The notes under the pieces are model-generated. The model saw nothing but the letters and a program-made list of their open reading frames with translations, ran no database searches and was not told the DNA's origin. Position numbers and translations under genes: made by a program. A stretch of DNA of 64,000 nt, taken from the NCBI RefSeq assembly GCF_000247695.1, contig NW_004624734.1:15617894-15681893 (forward strand), in the 5' to 3' direction. The stretch's first letter is position 1. Each line of letters begins with the position of its first letter. This stretch comes from Heterocephalus glaber. Lineage: Eukaryota > Chordata > Mammalia > Rodentia > Bathyergidae. This document shows positions 58,590-64,000 of this stretch, piece by piece.

Positions 58590-58962
58590 CTAGTTGCTTT
58601 TCTCTCTTTGCTGAGAGAAACTACTGGATACTCAAAGTTAAAGGAGGGAAGGTTTATTTAGCTTACAGTTCATAGAGATCTCCAGTCCATCATTGGCAGG
58701 CTTCAGGACAGAGTGGCAGAGGGCAACAGTTCATGGTGGCAGAAGGCAGCAAAAGCAACAAAAGACCTCAACAGCATTTTTCTGCCACTTTTATCTCATC
58801 CGCACTGCTGGGATTAGGGCAGTGCTTAACCAATCATTGACATGGTTTGATAATCATATGTCCTTTACCCTTAATTCCAGCATCACATGCTCTAAATTCA
58901 GCCACCTCAGAAAAAGCTTGAGGCTTTGGGGGGACATCTAAACACAAGCCATAACATATGCC
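58590..58962 (-). mobile_element. MaLR/ORR1-type LTR, antisense
   Basis: 'gggaaggtttatttagcttacagttc', 'cagttcatggtggcagaagg', 'ctcatccgcactgctgggat', 'ttccagcatcacatgctcta' and 'acacaagccataaca' at the end follow the antisense order of rodent MaLR LTRs. The 82-codon frame 58693-58941 lies inside it. Confidence 0.6.
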
Positions 58963-61620
58963 ATTATTGTATGTTGGCCATGTGCTTAGGGTAGGACTAA
59001 AATTATGAGATTCAATAGGAATGCAAAAATATATATGAAAAATAAAACTGAATAAATGGCGGTATGAAAAATAATTAACTCTACCCTTAAACAAAAATAA
59101 TCATGTACAATTCAGCTATACCTAAAGGCCAACTGACCATGACCCCGTAAATAAAAGTCATGTCACTGATTTTTCTGAAACACTCATCATACATGAAACA
59201 TAACAAGCAAGTCTTCTATGCAGGTCAAAATGATTCAGTGAAGTTAAATCAATCTGCTATAGGCAAATCAGCACATAAACCTTTGCTTATCCTGAAAAGA
59301 TTGCTAATATATAACACCCAATTATGAAAAAGGTAAAAATCCTTCCTCCTTTATACTTTATCAATTGTACTGTAACGTTATGAGAAGAGATATTAACTAC
59401 CTTGGATTCAAAGTCTCCATACTTTGGAATTGTTATGTTCTATGCAAAATAAACTTTAATATTTTACTTGATCTGAGTTTATTTTGAACATTATCTATTA
59501 ATTTGCATTCTTTTAGGCTAATTACCACCCTTGTGTTTTTTATTCTTTATGCTGAATATTGTTTCTATGCTCTCTCTACATAGGAAACTAAAAAGAAGAG
59601 TCAAGATGATTAACTTTCATTTATGACCCAAAGATAATGATTTCTCCATTTGGCAAGAGAATATTGAAGTCTGTGACCCATGCTCACTCAAGGAACACTT
59701 AGAGAGCACCTGTATAGCTGCACTCCTAAGCACAACGACTTTCTTTACTGGTGAATCCTTATTTCTCCCTGAGAGAACAGAGTTGGCAGGGCTACAATGA
59801 AAAAGAACCCTAAACTTTGGGTAATTCTTTTGAAAGTCTTGGGTTGGTCTGTTCAATTTAGTAAGCACTAGCCACAGATACCTATTTATACTGAAATGAA
59901 TTAAAGAAAATTTAAAAGTCAGCTCCCTACTCATGCTACTCTATTTTAAATGTTAGATAGCTACATGTGCCTGGTGGCCTATTGTGTAGGACCACACAGA
60001 TATGGAACATAACCACTTTAGTGGAGTTCTATTGGATAATACTGCTCTTGGGGACCTGATAAAGGTAAGATTGTTTCTTCATGGTGGATATTTTAATTCT
60101 CCTTCTTTTATTATAAAAATATTCTAGAAATTCCTCCTGAACTCTGTAAGACTGTTTCTAATGCAGCTCTTGACATTCTTTTCCTAAGTTAATTATTTAT
60201 GTTTAAGGCGCTTCATTGTATTGAAGTATTAGCTGCCACTTATACATTTGGTAATATACCCTATTGCTCTTTGTACCCTATACATTAATTCCATCATGAA
60301 ATATGAAGCTACTGTAAATAATGTGGCCGCTTTCTCATTGTGAGATAAATTTTAAAAAGCAGTCTTATGGCTACCAATGTGAGCTTTTCACACTAGCTAT
60401 CATATAGAATCAAGTTATTCCTGTCTTCAAATTGCTAGATTTTCCTCCTTCATGAGGTATGATTTCAGGAACAAGATACAGATATTTTCTGATCAATCCA
60501 AAATATTATTCTTCAAATAAACCTCTAATCAGTTCTGGAGCTCACTCTTTAATATAGGACCTTTAAATTACTGGTAAAGCATTTCAGCTACTCCTGTGTG
60601 TATCATGTTGGTGTGGAATGATTCTTTACCCAGCTCCACTGAAGTTGTATTTTTAGTATATCCCTTTGGATCTCTCCCCACACTAGCTTCCCACTCTGGG
60701 TTTGTGTCTGGTGTGTGTATGTGTGGTGTATGGTAAGGGGGAGGTGTCATGATTCTTCTAATTGATACAGTTTTAATAATTGAACTTAATCATTATGCTT
60801 AAAAGCTAGATTATAGTGTTTTGGAAATGTATAATCATGGTTGGCCAATTTTTTAAAGTCTCTTTTGAATGACTTAGCAAATGACTGATGGAAGAGATAA
60901 TGGGCTTATATTCTTTCCTTCCAACTCCCCCACTTCATTGGTCTAATCAGTCACTATTTTCATCTTCATATCACTATGCCATTTTCAATGTCAGATATTC
61001 ATATTATGTCACTTCCTGTTACTCTCATGCTCAAAAACAATTACATTAAGATAAATTAAATCATTCCAGCCAAAGATTATTTCCTCTTTCTCTCCTCAGT
61101 TGGGACTTACATATTACAAATGTCTTCATTTTTACCCACTAATTTATTACTACACTCAGCTAATACTTGTTGAGTAATTAATGTTTACCAGCCACCTGAC
61201 ACCATGAAGGAAGCTGAAGGTAAGAGCCAAATGATGCAGAATTTTCTATTCTTTTCACTAATGAACCCATACATTACTTCTTTCCCCAAAATATTGTTTT
61301 AGTAGTTGCTAGACATCATCTAATTAACAAGGTGACATTTCCTTAGTCCTCTTCTTGTTTGAATTATGCAGCATCTTATATGATTAATCATCCTTTGCCT
61401 CTTAAAATTTCCTCTTCTCTTGACTTCTATGGCTGCGTTACTCAAAATGAGGCTAATAGATGGAGTGCTGGTCTTCAAACTCTACTACACCCCATAATGA
61501 GACACTGAGCCTGGCCAGAATGTCAAACATCTCTGTTGGTTCAGCACACTTCTTCCCTCTCTCCCTCCTTATCTTTTATGTATGTGTGACCACAATACAT
61601 TCTTGGTGAAGACATTAACG
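58963..61620. other. Intergenic, nothing recognised
   Basis: About 2.6 kb. Minus-strand frames at 59617-59934 and 60568-60750 show no known domain; the latter includes a short GTGTG-rich patch (60693-60730). Confidence 0.4.
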
Positions 61621-61634
61621 TGTTCATTTAATTT

Positions 61635-61722
61635 AGTCTCTCTCTGTCTATCTTTCTCTGTCTCTGCCTCTGTCTCTGTTTCTTTCTCTCTCTCTCTCTC
61701 CCTTTCCCTCTCTCTATTTCTC
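61635..61722. repeat. (CT)n/(TCTG)n low-complexity tract
   Basis: Pyrimidine-rich run of tctct, tctgt and tttct units, directly visible. Confidence 0.9.
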
Positions 61723-61944
61723 TGGAATTGTCTCTAGGGATTATTTGTATTTCATTATATATGTGGTAAAGAACACACATGAAAACAATCTGATAAGAAT
61801 CACTTCTTACCTATACCAAAATAAGCAACCCTTAACTGTTGACTCGCTGGGTCCTTTAAATTTCTTTGAAGTCACATTAGTCATTTATATTAGGATATAT
61901 ATAAATATGCTAACATATATAACTAAATCTTTTGGAGCAGACTG

Positions 61945-61996
61945 TATGTGTATGTGTGTGTGTGTTTGTGTGTTTGTGTGTATGTGTGTGTATGTG
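61945..61996. repeat. (GT)n microsatellite, interrupted
   Basis: GT units interrupted by 'ttt' and 'at'. Produces the Cys/Val-rich end of the frame 61745-62005, which is therefore an artefact. Confidence 0.9.
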
Positions 61997-64000
61997 TTCA
62001 TGTGAGTCTATCTAATTTGCAGTGTGGAGGCTTTTGATATAGTAAAGATCTTCATTTCACTCTGAGACAGAAACAGATGTCCGGCAAATGTATTTTCATA
62101 ATTTTGTAGACAGGGAGTTTCAGAGCTTGCTGTGACTTCCAGCCCTCCTCATTTTGCCCAATTTCCCCTCCCTACTAGCTGATACTAGACAGTCTCTCTC
62201 CTTACAGGTGCCATGTCTTGGTATTAATTTACTCAGCCTGGTTCAATGTCACCCTGGGTACTGGCTCTGCTGAGATTTGATTGTGCTTCCTGGGAGTAAC
62301 AGTTGGTCTCTGCTACTCTTAAGCTTTTCCCCGAGAATGCAATCCACCCATTCTGCTTAGGAATGAACCCCAATGATAAAGTATTATTCTTTGAAGGGGC
62401 TGGGTGGTACTGGGGAGAATAGACATTGGTCTATTTGGGAACACAGAGATTTCCTTGGTAGAGATTTCTTGTCAGAATAGCTAAACCCTGCTCAAGTCAC
62501 TCACTGAGTATGCTCATGGCATGAGACCTAGGTGTTCATAGAACCAACTTGACCTCTTTGATCATACAATGTCCAATTGAATCTTTGTAGAAAGATAAAT
62601 TCCCTGAGGCTGATGAGAGATTTCCTGCAAAAAAGATCATTAATAATTAAGTTGGAATGCAGAATGATACATTGATTCAACATTTTATTTGGGAATCTGA
62701 TAAAACTCCTACTCTATTCATATTAAACATTCTATCAGAAAGTATACTTTTATTCTAAGTAGACTTTTAGTTTAAGTTAGAAAAAAAAAATAAAAGATGA
62801 GTTCTTAAAGTTTTAAATACATAAAACATAAGGTTTTATTATTCCAAAGACAGACATTCTATTATCCAAACATATTAATTCATTTGCTTGTATGGAGACT
62901 TTAAATAGAAATAGATAAAGTTTAAATAAGTATTTTATGTTGAGAAATTGCTGAGTAAAATAATCAACTATTTCATATTGCTTAGTTTGCGTGTAGATTT
63001 AAGAAAGTTTTCCTTTTAATATATATTAGTTTATGCAAATCATCTATCATGACTATAGATTCTTTGAATTGCTCATTGAAGAAGAATTATCTTTCAGAGA
63101 TAATGTAAGTAAACAGCACAAACACTGAATCTGGAAATGGGTTTATCACAGATAAGTCTATTTTGAACCAAAATTACCTACATAGAAGTCAAGGTAAAAT
63201 TTTACCAATTTCTTTGCTATTTATCTATGCACAAGAGCTGATTCCATTATATGCCTTATGAATATAGGAAAATATGTGTGTATTTGTGTGTTGTATATAA
63301 TTATGCATATATAGAAAGTGATATAGATACATATATGTGTCAATGAAAGGAAGGAGAGACAAATCACTGACTTAAAAATGAGAATTTCTAACATTATACC
63401 ATCTATTTTTATGAATGTCAATATTTGTAGTGAGGTTTTTCCATTGTTCTGTCTTGCTGAAAAATTCCTGAAAATTTTAACCTTTGAAATTTTAAAACCA
63501 CAATACAGCAGACATTTCTCTTTTGTCTCTTCAGCTACTTGCAGACATACGAAACATAATCTCACCACACCAGAATGTGTTTGGACAGTGAGTAACACAG
63601 TAAAGCAGGCATCACACAGGTTCCTCTCTGCCAGGTGTGGTGACAGATGTAGGCAACTTAGTGTGGGTCACACTGGCCAAGAGTCTGAGTATCACATCTA
63701 AGTCCTGGTGCAGTGGCTAGTGGAGCAGTAATAGAGTCCACAATTGAGCAGTTCTGCAATACAGTGTGAGTTTTGTTTCTGCTATCCATTTTACATATTC
63801 TGAGTGTCCTCAGATTGTTTGAAAATCCCTTCCATTTTAAAGAGTAGGTGCCATTAATGGCTTTTAAGTACCTTGACTGCATACTGCCTTAAAACTTGTA
63901 CTCTGTCACCTGCTTAGGGATTTCAGTTTCCTCTGCCTCCTCATCAATTTATCTCCTCTTTCCTGACTCTTTCTCAACAGAACACACATATGCTCTTGTT
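61997..64000. other. Intergenic to the window end
   Basis: A somewhat GC-richer part at 62080-62600, then AT-rich sequence. Opposing frames at 63221-63701 and 63658-63882 (-) have no recognised similarity. An AT-rich patch at 63290-63345 repeats 'atatat' words. Nothing supported. Confidence 0.4.

Overview
This window looks like non-coding mammalian nuclear DNA. It is AT-rich, with no operons, no bacterial-type genes and no open reading frame that behaves like an intact gene. It is full of mammalian transposon families: L1, MIR, L2, MaLR LTRs and hAT and mariner fossils. Three short SINEs with a tRNA-like body resemble rodent ID elements, and there are B1-type (7SL-derived) SINE pieces, one followed by a tRNA-like tail. 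A rodent is therefore the best guess, probably outside the mouse and rat branch. The species cannot be fixed from sequence reading alone.

Layout. From 0 to 39 kb: diverged interspersed repeats in otherwise featureless AT-rich sequence, with a decayed class I endogenous retrovirus pol region at about 15.8-17.5 kb, a local 140-bp tandem duplication at 19.7 kb, a head-to-head pair of mariner fragments at 28.6 kb and an antisense L1 interrupted by an MLT1-type LTR at 35.8-38.2 kb. From 39.0 to 46.2 kb: a distinct, more GC-rich block of gene-derived debris. It holds an N-terminal ADGRA3 (GPR125) fragment on +, a LETM1 fragment on -, unidentified coding-like stretches, two B1-type SINEs, an antisense LTR, and a long processed pseudogene of PRKCI (atypical protein kinase C iota) with its 3' UTR, poly(A) signal and A-rich tail. 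From 46.2 to 64 kb: repeats again, including antisense MaLR LTRs, an LTR that looks solitary at 56.3-56.8 kb and simple repeats.

No functional protein-coding exon, tRNA, rRNA or CRISPR array could be supported. The gene-like parts do not work together; they are dead copies. The most notable feature is a 153-bp-arm inverted repeat inside the PRKCI-derived 3' UTR (44817-45235). Its arms align without gaps and differ at 31 positions. Of the 26 transition differences, 25 are of the kind that leaves a G-U pair in a + strand transcript. This is the pattern expected from A-to-I editing of a double-stranded RNA copied back into DNA, or from selection to keep a hairpin.

Family assignments of repeats are from recognition by eye, not from a database search. 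Their ends are approximate unless stated otherwise.
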